This document shows positions 17,311-26,529 of a DNA stretch of 64,000 nucleotides, in pieces (positions within the stretch are counted from its first letter, which is position 1; each line of letters starts with the position of its first letter). The notes under the pieces were generated by a model that worked only from the letters and a program-made list of their open reading frames with translations, did no database searches and was not told the DNA's origin. The stretch is taken from NCBI GenBank assembly GCA_011364965.1, contig RDOB01000003.1, forward strand, positions 62,001 through 126,000, in the 5' to 3' direction. Position numbers and translations under genes: made by a program. Source of the stretch: Candidatus Heimdallarchaeota archaeon. GTDB lineage: Archaea > Asgardarchaeota > Heimdallarchaeia > Hodarchaeales > Hodarchaeaceae.

Positions 17311-19047
17311 ATGACGGCCAAGGAAGCTCGCTGGTATCAGATGAATAACGATGAAAGAATTGTAGAGATCCGATTAAGACGTGCAAATAATGAATCCTTT
17401 GCAAAAATAGCTGAGGAACTTCTAGGAGACGAAAAAAATAAATCTACAATTTGGAGCTGGGCTAAACGTAATATGCAAGATGAAGACTTATATCCACGGA
17501 TGCAAAGCCTTCCAAGTCAACCTTATAGTGAATTCAGCTCTGTAGAACAGTGGTATATGTATGATATCATGTCATCCCTCTTTCCTCGTCTTGATGCCAT
17601 AACTCAACACATTCTGTTCGAAATCCAGAAAATATTAACCGAACAGCAAAAAAAATTCAGTCTTACTGCTAGCTTTTTAGATGACTTGGAAGAAAGGGTT
17701 ATTAAAACGATTGAACAATATTCTGCAACTCTTGGTCCACGTATGTCTGTCCCAGTTCCTCCAGGGAAGGTTTCTGCATCCCCTCCCCCTCCAGTTCCAA
17801 GAGCTACTGGCGCACCTCCTCCACCTCCTGTTTCAGGTTCAGGAATACACTCACGTGTTGGAATTCCATCTGGATCTATGGCTGAACTTAGAACAGATTT
17901 CGAAGAAATGTCTATGGAGGAGATCACCGCTCTTCCCCCTGATTTTTTAGAAGCATTGACACCAACAGACAGGAATAGAGTACAGGAACGAGTTAAAGAA
18001 CTTCGGATGCTTGAAAAGATGTCCGAAGAAGAACGTGAGGAGTATCTACGACTGAAACAAGAAGAAAAAGAAAGAGTAGAAGCCTCTGAAGGACTAGGAG
18101 GCTCTTTAACAGCGATGTTAGATGACCAAGACTCGCTTTTTGCTCGAATGCGACGAGCAGCAGATGATTCACAAGTTTCTGGGACTGGAACATTTGGAAA
18201 ATTTTTAACAGAGTATATATATTTCTATTGTTTCTCCTGTGGCAAAATGAACCGATCTGAGGGGGATGAATTAGAGATGTGTGAATATTGCCGAGCAGGG
18301 CCGGAATTAATGGTTCTGGATGAAGAGAAAACGAATTATCGCTACTGGGAGTGCATCTCTGAGAAGAATCGCGAACCTGTGAATCCACAATATACTCGCG
18401 GACATCAAATAGTGGTTCGTTCGAGATGGAAAACTCCATTTGACCAAGAATTGGACGTTGGGGATTGTCCATCAGAAAAAGTACGGGAGATAACAAGTGC
18501 AGTAGCAATTAAATCTGACCCTGATAAACAATTCTCTCATTATATCATCCTTTTTCGGTTATATTCTCAATTAAACTTGCAAGGTGATCTTAAAACATAT
18601 ATTTCAGAATTAGGTGAAGCAATTCAGACACTACCTGATATAATTACAAAAGAACAAGCAAATATTCAAGCTCTATCCATCCTTGATAAAATTATATTCT
18701 TATTAGATTGGATTGAATCACGGAAATTTATAGAATCGCATCCAAACTCTAAGGAAATTATTAAACAAGTTAATAATTTGAGGCTAGATATTAAAGCTTT
18801 AAGTAATCCAGAATCTCCGCAAGAACTCAGAAAAGCTAGTGAAGTAGGACAGATTTCAAGTAAGGTTGATCAAATTCTAAACCGGCTTTCGAATATCTTC
18901 TTGCAACTTGAATCTGAGCTACTAGTTCCATCAAAGTGGAAATGCAGTTCCTGTGAGAATGAGTTTGAGGTTAAAGATCGACTTTCCATACCAGAGAAAT
19001 GCGTTTCGTGTGGAAAAATAATAACAAAACTTTTGCCAGTTGATTAA
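17311..19047 (+). CDS. Polyproline-rich, helix-turn-helix and zinc-ribbon protein (unknown; possible profilin ligand)
   Basis: A 578-residue cytoplasmic protein of unusual build. Residues 10-55 look like a small helix-turn-helix (RLRRANNESFAKIAEELLG...STIWSWAKR). Residues 143-190 are a flexible proline-rich tract containing PPPPVP (158-163) and PPPPP (169-173), with glycine, serine and alanine between them. Residues 195-260 are strongly charged helix (MSEEEREEYLRLKQEEKERVE). Two zinc ribbons follow, C307/C310/C324/C327 and C545/C548/C564/C567, flanking a helical middle. Polyproline tracts of this kind bind profilin, SH3 or WW domains in eukaryotes, and Asgard archaea have profilins, so a cytoskeletal or scaffolding role is possible but inferred. 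The family is not recognised. Confidence 0.72.
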   Translation: MTAKEARWYQMNNDERIVEIRLRRANNESFAKIAEELLGDEKNKSTIWSWAKRNMQDEDLYPRMQSLPSQPYSEFSSVEQWYMYDIMSSLFPRLDAITQHILFEIQKILTEQQKKFSLTASFLDDLEERVIKTIEQYSATLGPRMSVPVPPGKVSASPPPPVPRATGAPPPPPVSGSGIHSRVGIPSGSMAELRTDFEEMSMEEITALPPDFLEALTPTDRNRVQERVKELRMLEKMSEEEREEYLRLKQEEKERVEASEGLGGSLTAMLDDQDSLFARMRRAADDSQVSGTGTFGKFLTEYIYFYCFSCGKMNRSEGDELEMCEYCRAGPELMVLDEEKTNYRYWECISEKNREPVNPQYTRGHQIVVRSRWKTPFDQELDVGDCPSEKVREITSAVAIKSDPDKQFSHYIILFRLYSQLNLQGDLKTYISELGEAIQTLPDIITKEQANIQALSILDKIIFLLDWIESRKFIESHPNSKEIIKQVNNLRLDIKALSNPESPQELRKASEVGQISSKVDQILNRLSNIFLQLESELLVPSKWKCSSCENEFEVKDRLSIPEKCVSCGKIITKLLPVD

Positions 19048-19106
19048 AAGACTTTTTCTTAATTACTTCCCTCAGGTTTATTAATTAAAACCATTAATCA
19101 TATAAA

Positions 19107-20717
19107 ATGATCATTATGTCAATTCTAAATACAAGAATTTCCAAAGTAACTGTATACCCCGAAAAAGCCTTAATTATCCGGGAAGGTACAGTAAAAATCT
19201 CCTCTGGTAAATCAATTCTTGAAATTCCCTCCCTCCCTCTCAAACTAGATCCATCATCTATTCGGGTTAAAGGATCGAGTGTAACAGGGAGTATAATAGA
19301 AGGAATTGATATTCAAAAAATCTATCATAAAGAGGCAACTGAGCCCGACCAAAAGCTCCTAGATAAATTAGAAGAGTTGCACGATAAATTAGAAGAATTA
19401 GAACAGGAAATAAATTTCTTAGAGAACCGTTTAGGGAATAGCAAGGAACTTGAAATGAACTTTGCACAAGATTTTTCACGCTATTACTCCCGAGGAGAAA
19501 TTTCACTTGAGAAATTTAATGAGTTACGAGAGCAGATTGCTAAAGAATATTTAGCTATCATCAAAAAGAAAAAAGAGTTAGAGCGTAAAAAAAAGGAAAT
19601 TGAGAAAGAAACTGAGATTCTTAACAAAAAATTAGTTGATCGAAAGTTACCCACGCAACCTACAGATTATACAGTTTATATTCAGATTAATAATCCTGAT
19701 GGAAAAAAAGATGATGAATTTGCGTTAGAATTATCTTACATTGCAACTGATGCTCAGTGGTGGCCATCTTACGACTTCAGAAGTGATCTTCTGAAAGGAG
19801 AGATTATTGTTGAATATTTTGGGATGGTTAAGCAAACAACGGGCGAAGAATGGGAAAATATTGAATTAACTCTCTCCACAGCCAGTCCGACCAGAATAAC
19901 AACTATCCCGGAATTGTCTCCCTGGTATGTTGATGCATATCGACCACCGCCACATCCGCCTCGCATGGCCAAACTAGCGGTAAAAAAGGAAATGGATTAT
20001 CTTGCTGCACGACTCCCAGCCCCTGCAGGCGCGATAATGGAAGAGCCACTTGAGGAAGAAAGAGAAGAGGCGAAAATTATCGAAGCGGTTCTGGAAGACG
20101 TTGGAGAAGCCCAAACATATAAAATCCCTAAAAATGAATCAATCACTTCTGAAAATCGTCCTCATCAAGTTTTGATAGCTCAAATTACGAACCCTCTCAA
20201 GGATGACTTCATATCATTCCCTACTATTGCATCTGAAGTGATCCATCGAGGAACAATGGTAAATGAATCTGAGTATATTTTCTTACCAGGACAAGTTCGA
20301 TTATTTGATTCAAATGAATTTATCGGAACGACACACATTGAACAAATCGCTCCCGCAGAAAAATTTCGATTTGCACTTGGAACAACTGGAAAAATCAAAG
20401 TGAAACGAAAACTATCAAGCCAAGAAGTTTCAAAGAAAGGAATGATAGCAAAAACAAAACAAATACATAAGGAAGTAACAATTGAAATAACAAATAATCG
20501 GACAACAGATTCAACTCTTTTAGTCAAAGACACTCTTCCTCTTTCTCGACACGAAGATATTAAAGTTAAAATCCTTAACCTAACTCCTGTACCCAAAGAA
20601 CAGACAGATATGAATATTTGCACATGGAAACTAGTTCTGAAGCCAAATGAAAAACTTACGATTGTTCAATCTTATGACATAGAACATCCTGTTGATTTAT
20701 CTTTACAAGGAGCATAA
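19107..20717 (+). CDS. MuiA-like protein (DUF4140/DUF4139), coiled-coil with beta-sandwich ends
   Basis: A 536-residue protein of the 'mucoidy inhibitor A' family. The N-terminal DUF4140 block reads ISKVTVYPEKALIIREG...LEIPSLPLKLDPSSIRVKG. Residues 80-190 form a long heptad-rich coiled coil (KLEELHDKLEELEQEI and KKKKELERKKKEIEKE). DUF4139 fills the rest, with ATDAQWWPSYDFRSDL and GEEWENIELTLSTASP as landmarks. No signal peptide is seen. The molecular role of the family is not established. A start at ATG 19116 (MSILNTRISK) is equally possible. The gene stands alone with a TATA-like box right before it. Confidence 0.85.
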   Translation: MIIMSILNTRISKVTVYPEKALIIREGTVKISSGKSILEIPSLPLKLDPSSIRVKGSSVTGSIIEGIDIQKIYHKEATEPDQKLLDKLEELHDKLEELEQEINFLENRLGNSKELEMNFAQDFSRYYSRGEISLEKFNELREQIAKEYLAIIKKKKELERKKKEIEKETEILNKKLVDRKLPTQPTDYTVYIQINNPDGKKDDEFALELSYIATDAQWWPSYDFRSDLLKGEIIVEYFGMVKQTTGEEWENIELTLSTASPTRITTIPELSPWYVDAYRPPPHPPRMAKLAVKKEMDYLAARLPAPAGAIMEEPLEEEREEAKIIEAVLEDVGEAQTYKIPKNESITSENRPHQVLIAQITNPLKDDFISFPTIASEVIHRGTMVNESEYIFLPGQVRLFDSNEFIGTTHIEQIAPAEKFRFALGTTGKIKVKRKLSSQEVSKKGMIAKTKQIHKEVTIEITNNRTTDSTLLVKDTLPLSRHEDIKVKILNLTPVPKEQTDMNICTWKLVLKPNEKLTIVQSYDIEHPVDLSLQGA

Positions 20718-20733
20718 AAAAATTATATCAAAT

Positions 20734-21816
20734 CTAACGATTCTTTCTTCGTACAACAAGAATTACCAGAGTTAAAGATAGAAGTACCAAAGAAATAAAA
20801 TCTGCTGTTTCCTTAGATGCAATAATTGTTGTTACGTAAGTAATCCAAGTCGTATAGGTCAACCAAGTGGTTAGATTTTCCTCTTGATCAGTTGTCGAAG
20901 AGATGGTGTTAGAAGTTTGTGTCTCAGAACTTATTCCTGATGTAGTGCATATTTCACTTAATTCACCAGCTAAAAAATCAATTTTAATATTATCTCCATC
21001 AGAAGAGACATTTATATACTTCGTAACAGGAATCTCAAAATATTTACCAGTAACTGTTAAAGTGATGCTTCCATTTACAGTTATTGGGATACTATAACCA
21101 CCTGAAGGGCCAGTGATTGTAAAAAAGTCACCTTGGCTAGGTGTGATGATAACATCTTCCAATCCTTCACCGATATTATAGAAACCATTTGCATTGGTGT
21201 CATTGTATACTACTCCTAACAGATATGCAATGTTAGAGAGACCATATAGGAGATCACAATATCCCCCATTATAATTTCCAATCCCGAATTCATTTGAGTT
21301 TATTGGAATTCCTAAGATAAATTCACGATGTAATGGTTGGCCAAACGATTCCCATCCTGAGTCTTGCATGAGTGCTGAATATAGAAAATCAACGTTAGAA
21401 AAATATGAAGCTACACTTTCGCCACGTGGTAGACCAGTATAATTATTGGCTATCAACCTTTCAGTAAACGAGGTTCCGTCTACTGAATGTCCTAAAGTAG
21501 AGTAATTAAACATAACTTCGGAATATGCAGTAGCAGTCTGGCATAATATCTTATGCATTGCTAAAGGAGGTTGAGGAGTTAGATTCACTGGTACACCATC
21601 TTGTAAATCAATGCTAAGTCTAAGAGCCTCAGCTTCAGGATTTTCTCGAGCTCGATTGTGTAATTCTAACATATATTGCTCTGCTGATGAATATGTCCCA
21701 TGATCATACAAAACTTGGGTTTGGATAAAATTCAGATCGTTTTTTGAAGGTACTATCATAATACATAAACCTAACACTAGAATTAGAACGATTAAATAAT
21801 TAGATTTCTTTTCCAT
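20734..21816 (-). CDS. Surface-anchored CAP/SCP-domain protein with SdrD-like B repeat
   Basis: A secreted, membrane-anchored protein of 360 residues. Residues 1-24 are a signal sequence (KKSNYLIVLILVLGLCIMIV). Residues 45-200 resemble a CAP domain: AEQYMLELHNRARENPEAEAL is the classic first helix, and GHSVDGTSFTERL and ESVASY follow. Residues about 200-275 are a B-type collagen-binding-like repeat (GVVYNDTNANGFYNIGEGLEDV). A threonine/serine-rich linker leads to a transmembrane helix (residues about 338-354) and a basic tail RRKNR. The role is probably extracellular binding; the substrate is unknown. The tail-to-tail neighbour is the MuiA-like gene, with ends 16 bases apart. Confidence 0.82.
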   Translation of the reverse strand: MEKKSNYLIVLILVLGLCIMIVPSKNDLNFIQTQVLYDHGTYSSAEQYMLELHNRARENPEAEALRLSIDLQDGVPVNLTPQPPLAMHKILCQTATAYSEVMFNYSTLGHSVDGTSFTERLIANNYTGLPRGESVASYFSNVDFLYSALMQDSGWESFGQPLHREFILGIPINSNEFGIGNYNGGYCDLLYGLSNIAYLLGVVYNDTNANGFYNIGEGLEDVIITPSQGDFFTITGPSGGYSIPITVNGSITLTVTGKYFEIPVTKYINVSSDGDNIKIDFLAGELSEICTTSGISSETQTSNTISSTTDQEENLTTWLTYTTWITYVTTIIASKETADFISLVLLSLTLVILVVRRKNR

Positions 21817-22288
21817 TGCTATTTGCCCTTCTAAAGAAATATTACGCGATTTTAAATTATTTAGGAATTTTAAAATAAAAACTTTTAGAAATTAAATAGT
21901 AAAAACTAGATAATTGAGGATAATATCGGTTAGGTTAAGAGAAGTATAATAGTTGGTATATACCTTTATAATTTATCCCTGATTATCCTAAGAATTCCAC
22001 TTATCTTAAGAAATAGATTTTTTTAACGGTGTAGTTGTTTTATTATTAGTGCTTTTTTATTATTGGATTTCTAATGATTCTGATTTTCCTATCATACTAA
22101 CCATCTTCATCTTTTTTGGAGTAATTATACCAGTAAGAGAGGTAATAAGAAAACGATGTTAAATAATACGAATTTGGACGAATAACTTCAAATCATTCAT
22201 TTTACTTAGTTTACCCAATCGGATAGACATTAATTATCGATGATCATTCTGGACTAATTGTAAACACTGATTGAAATAGAGGAGTAGC
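21817..22288. other. Intergenic region, no supported gene
   Basis: A 472-base AT-rich stretch. A short frame around 22050-22160 could encode one or two hydrophobic segments ending in VREVIRKRC, but it has no ATG and no ribosome binding site. The region should hold divergent promoters for the CAP-domain gene and the flavin reductase gene. Confidence 0.4.
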
Positions 22289-22852
22289 ATGTCAAAGATT
22301 AAATTAACGCCTAATGTTTCACCCTTTCCAATGCCTGTCGCTATTGTTGGAGCACTTGTCAAAAATCGTCCTAATTTCATGACTGTCGCGTGGTTCAATC
22401 GTTTACATGGCAAACCCCCGATCTGGGGTATAGCTTTTGGGAAAAAACAATACACCCTTGAAGGAATCAGAGAAAATAAAACTTTTAGCATTAATATTCC
22501 TAATGTAAACTTGGTAAAGAAAGTTGATCATTGTGGTATTGTATCTGGAAGAAAGGTTGACAAATCAAAGCTTTTTACGGTTTTTTATGGAGAGTTACAA
22601 TCAGTTCCTATGGTTCAGGAATGCCCCCTAAGTCTGGAATGTCGGGTATACGATATTATTGAATTACCTGAAATAACACTTGTACTTGGCGAAGTCATCA
22701 CTGCTTACACTGAAGAGCAATATATGAGTAAGGGGAAATTAGACTCAAGAAAAATTAATCCTTTCACATTTTCGCAACCTGATAATAAATATTGGGCGCT
22801 AGGTGATATGATTGCCGATGCTTTTGCCATTGGCAAGATATTTAAAGATTAA
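22289..22852 (+). CDS. Flavin reductase-like FMN-binding protein
   Basis: A 187-residue member of the flavoprotein family related to flavin reductases (DIM6/NTAB). Family landmarks are the start PFPMPVAIVGALVKNRPNFMTVAWF, GIAFGKKQYTLEGIRENKTFSINIP and the LPEITLVLGEVITAY strand near the end. Members bind FMN and reduce flavin or act as small electron carriers. The ATG has AGGAG eight or nine bases upstream. It stands alone, downstream of a long non-coding region and followed by the remnant at 23107-23367. Confidence 0.88.
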   Translation: MSKIKLTPNVSPFPMPVAIVGALVKNRPNFMTVAWFNRLHGKPPIWGIAFGKKQYTLEGIRENKTFSINIPNVNLVKKVDHCGIVSGRKVDKSKLFTVFYGELQSVPMVQECPLSLECRVYDIIELPEITLVLGEVITAYTEEQYMSKGKLDSRKINPFTFSQPDNKYWALGDMIADAFAIGKIFKD

Positions 22853-23106
22853 ACCCTGTCTGATTTACCAGATTTCTATAATAAAAATCGGTATTAAATC
22901 ACAGGGGTCAACTTACTGCTTCAGACCTTTTGGGTTTTACTATTAAGATTTTATTTCAGTAAACTATAGTATAGTGCTATATATCATCCCAAACTTTTTT
23001 TTCATGATTTTTTTGGAGAATGGACTTCTTTTGTATTACACGTTTGTTATTCACTTGAAAATTCTGGTTATTCGCTTCAAGGAATATATGGAAACTCACT
23101 CCTTGA

Positions 23107-23367
23107 ATTCTCTTCTTTTGTTCAGGATGGACGGCACTTTGTATCCAATTATATTCTTTCTCACCCCTCATAACCGTTGGAAACGAAAATATTTCATTAA
23201 CGACTCTGATCTTCAGTGGATCTGGAAGTGACGAGATTAGTGAGGGAGATGAGACCCTTCTGGGAGACTTTGGTTATGTGAATCTCATTATTACGGCAGC
23301 TTCAGTAACTGGTAAGGCAACAGTGACTGGATTTCAATCTGAGACAGGAATAATCTATGAATCTTAA
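23107..23367 (+). pseudogene. Remnant of a surface-protein gene (C-terminal fragment, no start)
   Basis: The frame from 23107 to the TAA at 23365-23367 is open but has no start codon, and a TGA closes it at 23104. Its last 65 codons read like genuine protein: LTTLIFSGSGSDEISEGDE, GDFGYVNLIITAASVTGK and ATVTGFQSETGIIYES, with the strand-turn pattern of extracellular beta-sandwich domains. The rest of the 589-base gap (22853-23441) has overlapping short frames but no intact gene. The remnant is probably the 3' end of a decayed secreted protein. Confidence 0.45.
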
Positions 23368-23441
23368 TATCTCTCCTCTCCTTTTTTTATGTATGAATCT
23401 AGTATTTCTCCAGTTATTATTTATTATTATTGTGTGAAGGT

Positions 23442-24743
23442 TTATGGTGTTGCTCGGTTTATTAACCTTGGATATAGACAGGCTTCTCGGATATGATCGA
23501 GATTCAACATCGCTTGAACAAATCTCTCTAATCCTAATCCAAATCCAGAATGTGTGACTGATCCATATTTTCTTTGGTCAATATACCAATAATATGGCTC
23601 AGGACTAAGATTCTCCTCTTTCATTCTTTCAAGAAGCACCTCAAGGTTATCCTCTCTCTGTGATGATCCAATGATTTCACCCACGCCAGGAAGCAACAAA
23701 TCAGCTGCATTCATTACTTCAGGATTCGTTTCATTTACTTTCATATAGAATGGTTTCATCCCTGTAGGGAAATATGTAAGATATGTAGGTTTCCCAATTG
23801 TATCCACTAGAGTTCGTTCAGGTCCTTCAGTAATATCGTCTCCATATTCTAAAAACGCTCCATTTTCACCTTTGATTCCATATTCCTTTAGCAATTCGAT
23901 TGCTCGTTCATAGGAAACTCGTTCAAACGGTTTAGTGGGCAATTGAAGATCGGGATTTAACTGAATTCTCAATGGATGATTATAAACAGAGGTGAAGACC
24001 TGGATAATCATATCTTCCATAAAATTGAGGAGATCTTCAAAATCAAACCATGGCATTTCTGCTTCAATATGAGTATATTCTGTTAAATGCCGTCTAGTCC
24101 TACTTTTTTCAGCTCTAAATGACGGGAGAATGCAAAAGACATTTCCTAAACTCGACAGGAGGGTTTCCAAATATAATTGACTCGATTGAGTAAGGTAAGC
24201 GTCCTGTTCAAAATATTTGAACCCAAATAGTGTTGATCCACCTTCAACTTGGGTTTGAACAATGGTCGAAGGAGTCACTTCAACAAAATCCCGCTCAAAG
24301 AAGAATTTGCGGAATCCGCGGGTTGTTAAATCTCGAAAACGCATAATATCGGACGCCCGTTCTCCTCGAAGCACCAAATGACGTTTATCTAAGTATACTT
24401 GAGGTCCAGAATCAGGTCGTATTTCCTGTTCTAATTCTGGTGAGGCAATATTGAGAGCTGGTTGAATTGATTTTATCTGAATTTCCAATCCTAAATAGGG
24501 GGCTCGCTTATCTTCTTTTACTAAACCTGTGGCAATTATTGCAGTTTCGCGGGTAAGCTGTTCTGCAATCACGAACTTGGCTTTACCGATTGATGGTTTA
24601 GCAACTGCCTGAACATATCCAGAATAATCCCTAATAATGAAAAAAATTAATTTTCCTTGCCGTCGAACTCTATGAAGCCAGCCACGTATTGTAACTAGTT
24701 CGCCTGCTTTCGTAGGGAGTTCTTTTATAGCCTTATACTCCAT
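23442..24743 (-). CDS. asnS: Asparaginyl-tRNA synthetase
   Basis: A class IIb aminoacyl-tRNA synthetase that charges tRNA-Asn. Residues 1-105 are the OB-fold anticodon-binding domain (TIRGWLHRVRRQGKLIFFIIRD). The catalytic domain begins with LDKRHLVLRGERASDIMRFR; motif 2 is LPSFRAEKSRTRRHLTEYTH (about 206-225) and motif 3 is GFGLGLERF near the end. YYWYIDQRKYG and ACLYPRLINR mark it as AsnRS rather than AspRS, and the same blocks are close to the eukaryotic cytosolic enzyme. Start at ATG 24743 is preferred: GAGGT lies eight bases upstream, while ATG 24761 has no such site. Length is 433 residues, normal for a compact AsnRS. Confidence 0.92.
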   Translation of the reverse strand: MEYKAIKELPTKAGELVTIRGWLHRVRRQGKLIFFIIRDYSGYVQAVAKPSIGKAKFVIAEQLTRETAIIATGLVKEDKRAPYLGLEIQIKSIQPALNIASPELEQEIRPDSGPQVYLDKRHLVLRGERASDIMRFRDLTTRGFRKFFFERDFVEVTPSTIVQTQVEGGSTLFGFKYFEQDAYLTQSSQLYLETLLSSLGNVFCILPSFRAEKSRTRRHLTEYTHIEAEMPWFDFEDLLNFMEDMIIQVFTSVYNHPLRIQLNPDLQLPTKPFERVSYERAIELLKEYGIKGENGAFLEYGDDITEGPERTLVDTIGKPTYLTYFPTGMKPFYMKVNETNPEVMNAADLLLPGVGEIIGSSQREDNLEVLLERMKEENLSPEPYYWYIDQRKYGSVTHSGFGLGLERFVQAMLNLDHIREACLYPRLINRATP

Positions 24744-24951
24744 TTTATGATACCTCACCATGGTACAAACAACAGGAAGCCTTTCTTTTTCGTTTTTTTG
24801 AATGTTAGGAATTTCAAATTATAGGTCTTCTTTGAGTTATGTTCAAAGGAAGAATCTGAATTTGTATTCATCGAAATAGGTTAGGATAATAATCACTTTG
24901 CATTCCTTAATTTACCTTCAATTTGAGCTGTATTAAGAGCTCTTTGATAGG

Positions 24952-25494
24952 TTAGAAAAGTTTAGACATCTCAAACCGCACTTCGTGTCTTTCAATATCG
25001 GTATTCGTGTAGGATATCAAATTAAATCCCGATAACTCAAAACCAAATTTCAAGTAGAATTGAATTGCAGGGTAATTAGAGCTTTGACATTCTAGAATTA
25101 TTCCCCGAACATTTAAAGCTCGGGCTTTATTTTCTGCAAACTCTAGCAATTTAGTTCCAATTCCTTTTCTTTGCCATCTCTTTTCAATGTAAATATCCCA
25201 GATTCTCAGAAGATTATTCCAAGAAATTTTTCCCATTACAACAAGACCTATTTCCTTTCCGTTTTCTCCAGAAGCTAAATAGTATTCCGCGTGCTCTTTA
25301 TAAGTTTTGAACACCTTTTCTTTTTCATATTTTTCAAAAGGTTTACTAAAACTCTTTTTTTCTAGCTTAAAAATCCATCCTTCGTTTTTATCCTTTTTAA
25401 TAACCTCAACATCATAATAATAAGAGGAGCTATATGCAAATGGAATTATTTTATTATCAGGATAGTCCTCCTCGAAAATTTGATTAATTTGCAT
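24952..25494 (-). CDS. GNAT N-acetyltransferase, streptothricin-acetyltransferase-like
   Basis: A 180-residue acetyltransferase. The acetyl-CoA-binding block is IYIEKRWQRKGIGTKLLEFA (the R/QxxGxG/A motif as QRKGIG), followed by RGIILECQSSNYPAIQFYLKFGFE, the usual C-terminal half. The end SYTNTDIERHEVRFEMSKL and the N-terminal GWIFKLEKKSFSKPFEKYE resemble Sat-type acetyltransferases of the streptothricin group. The natural substrate in this organism is unknown. It is transcribed alone, divergently from the small GTPase gene. Confidence 0.85.
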   Translation of the reverse strand: MQINQIFEEDYPDNKIIPFAYSSSYYYDVEVIKKDKNEGWIFKLEKKSFSKPFEKYEKEKVFKTYKEHAEYYLASGENGKEIGLVVMGKISWNNLLRIWDIYIEKRWQRKGIGTKLLEFAENKARALNVRGIILECQSSNYPAIQFYLKFGFELSGFNLISYTNTDIERHEVRFEMSKLF

Positions 25495-25586
25495 AACTTA
25501 AAATTGAACATTAGACTTTATTAAGCAATTTATATTCCAGAAGATAAATTAGTAATTAATTAAGATATACTCTTCTTAGCAAAAAT

Positions 25587-25596
25587 ATTATATAAA
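25587..25596 (+). promoter_or_regulatory. TATA-like box for the small GTPase gene
   Basis: The stretch attatataaa at 25587-25596 follows an A-run that could be the BRE, and lies about 45 bases before the GTPase ATG. A purine-rich AAGGGA (about 25620-25625) lies between box and start and could be the ribosome binding site. Confidence 0.45.
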
Positions 25597-25636
25597 TCAT
25601 ATCTCTTACAAATAAACGCAAGGGAATGAAAAAACC

Positions 25637-26179
25637 ATGGTTCATTATACAACGAAAGTTGTAATGCTGGGAGAAGGAGGTGTAGGAAAAACCTCCCTCA
25701 TTCGTCGGTACGTTGAACAAACTTTCTCGCATAACTATATAACAACAGTTGGCTCAAATTTCCTATTGAAAAAAGTACAACTGGATAAAAACACACGGAT
25801 GACTATGCAGCTTTGGGATATCTCAGGACAAGATTCATTTCGAACTATTCGTGCTCAATATTATCTACACTCCCATGGTGGGATATTGGTATTTGATTTG
25901 ACCAGAAAAAGTACATTTACAGAATTAAATAAATGGCATACCGATTTCATTAAGAAAGCAGGTAAAGTTCCTTTATTAGTTTTTGGGAATAAAATGGATT
26001 TAATAAATCAGAGGGAAACATCCTCACAGGAGGGATCTGCTATTGCAAATGAATTTGACTCGTCGTATTTCGAAACTTCTGCCCTTAATGGCACTGGAGT
26101 TGAGGATGCTTTCCATAGTCTCGCTTGGAAAATCGTGGATGACCTAAATCGGAAACGAAGAACACTTACTTATCGGTAG
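25637..26179 (+). CDS. Rab/Ras-like small GTPase
   Basis: A 180-residue single-domain GTPase of the Ras superfamily. All G motifs are intact: P-loop GEGGVGKTS (12-20), switch I threonine in ITTVGSNF (T37 region), G3 WDISGQ (60-65) with catalytic Q65 (Rab proteins have WDTAGQ), G4 NKMD (118-121), and G5 ETSAL (146-150). Effector-type aromatic residues follow as in Rabs (FRTIRAQYY). The C-terminus ends in RKRRTLTYR, with no cysteine, so it cannot be prenylated; a basic tail could bind membrane lipids. Such proteins are abundant in Asgard archaea, but their roles are little known. It has its own TATA box, and no GAP or GEF gene is adjacent. Confidence 0.93.
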   Translation: MVHYTTKVVMLGEGGVGKTSLIRRYVEQTFSHNYITTVGSNFLLKKVQLDKNTRMTMQLWDISGQDSFRTIRAQYYLHSHGGILVFDLTRKSTFTELNKWHTDFIKKAGKVPLLVFGNKMDLINQRETSSQEGSAIANEFDSSYFETSALNGTGVEDAFHSLAWKIVDDLNRKRRTLTYR

Positions 26180-26325
26180 GATAATTATATTTAAATTCAA
26201 TCCAATTTCAATTCCAAAATTGTACATAGTATAACACTATCTATTTATAGAATATTATTAAATAATATCCTAACACATATTGCGATTATCGCGAATTCCC
26301 GTTTGAAAAAAGTAGGTAGAAAAAA

Positions 26326-26529
26326 ATGGCAGAGAACGAAGCAAGTGAACCGATATTGATTTTCACGACGAAAGTGAGTCGATGTGCCAATGGTTATCAT
26401 TTAAAAATTAGAAAGAAAGATGTTGAGCTCCTCAGTCTGGCAGGTAGCATGGTTAAAATCAAAGTTTATAGAGTTGAAGATGTTCCTGGAGAAGTATCTA
26501 AGGATCCATATGAAAATTTGATTGAATAG
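26326..26529 (+). CDS. Small AbrB/SpoVT-like protein
   Basis: A 67-residue protein. The core IFTTKVSRCANGYHLKIRKKDVELLSLAGSMVKIKVYRVED has the strand, short helix, GD/GS-type turn and strand order of AbrB-like swapped-hairpin DNA-binding proteins, here with KDVELLSLAGSMVKI in place of the canonical P..l.l..GD.V.v block. Identity of the family is tentative. Its stop overlaps the TTG proposed as start of the lipoate ligase gene by eight bases, so the two are probably translated from one message. Confidence 0.55.
   Translation: MAENEASEPILIFTTKVSRCANGYHLKIRKKDVELLSLAGSMVKIKVYRVEDVPGEVSKDPYENLIE

Noticed and set aside
22050..22160. Possible small hydrophobic protein ending VREVIRKRC
   Set aside because: No ATG and no ribosome binding site; hydrophobic peptides arise easily in AT-rich DNA.
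22974..23231. 85-codon open frame before the surface-protein relic
   Set aside because: Composition not protein-like, and a different frame carries the coherent sequence.
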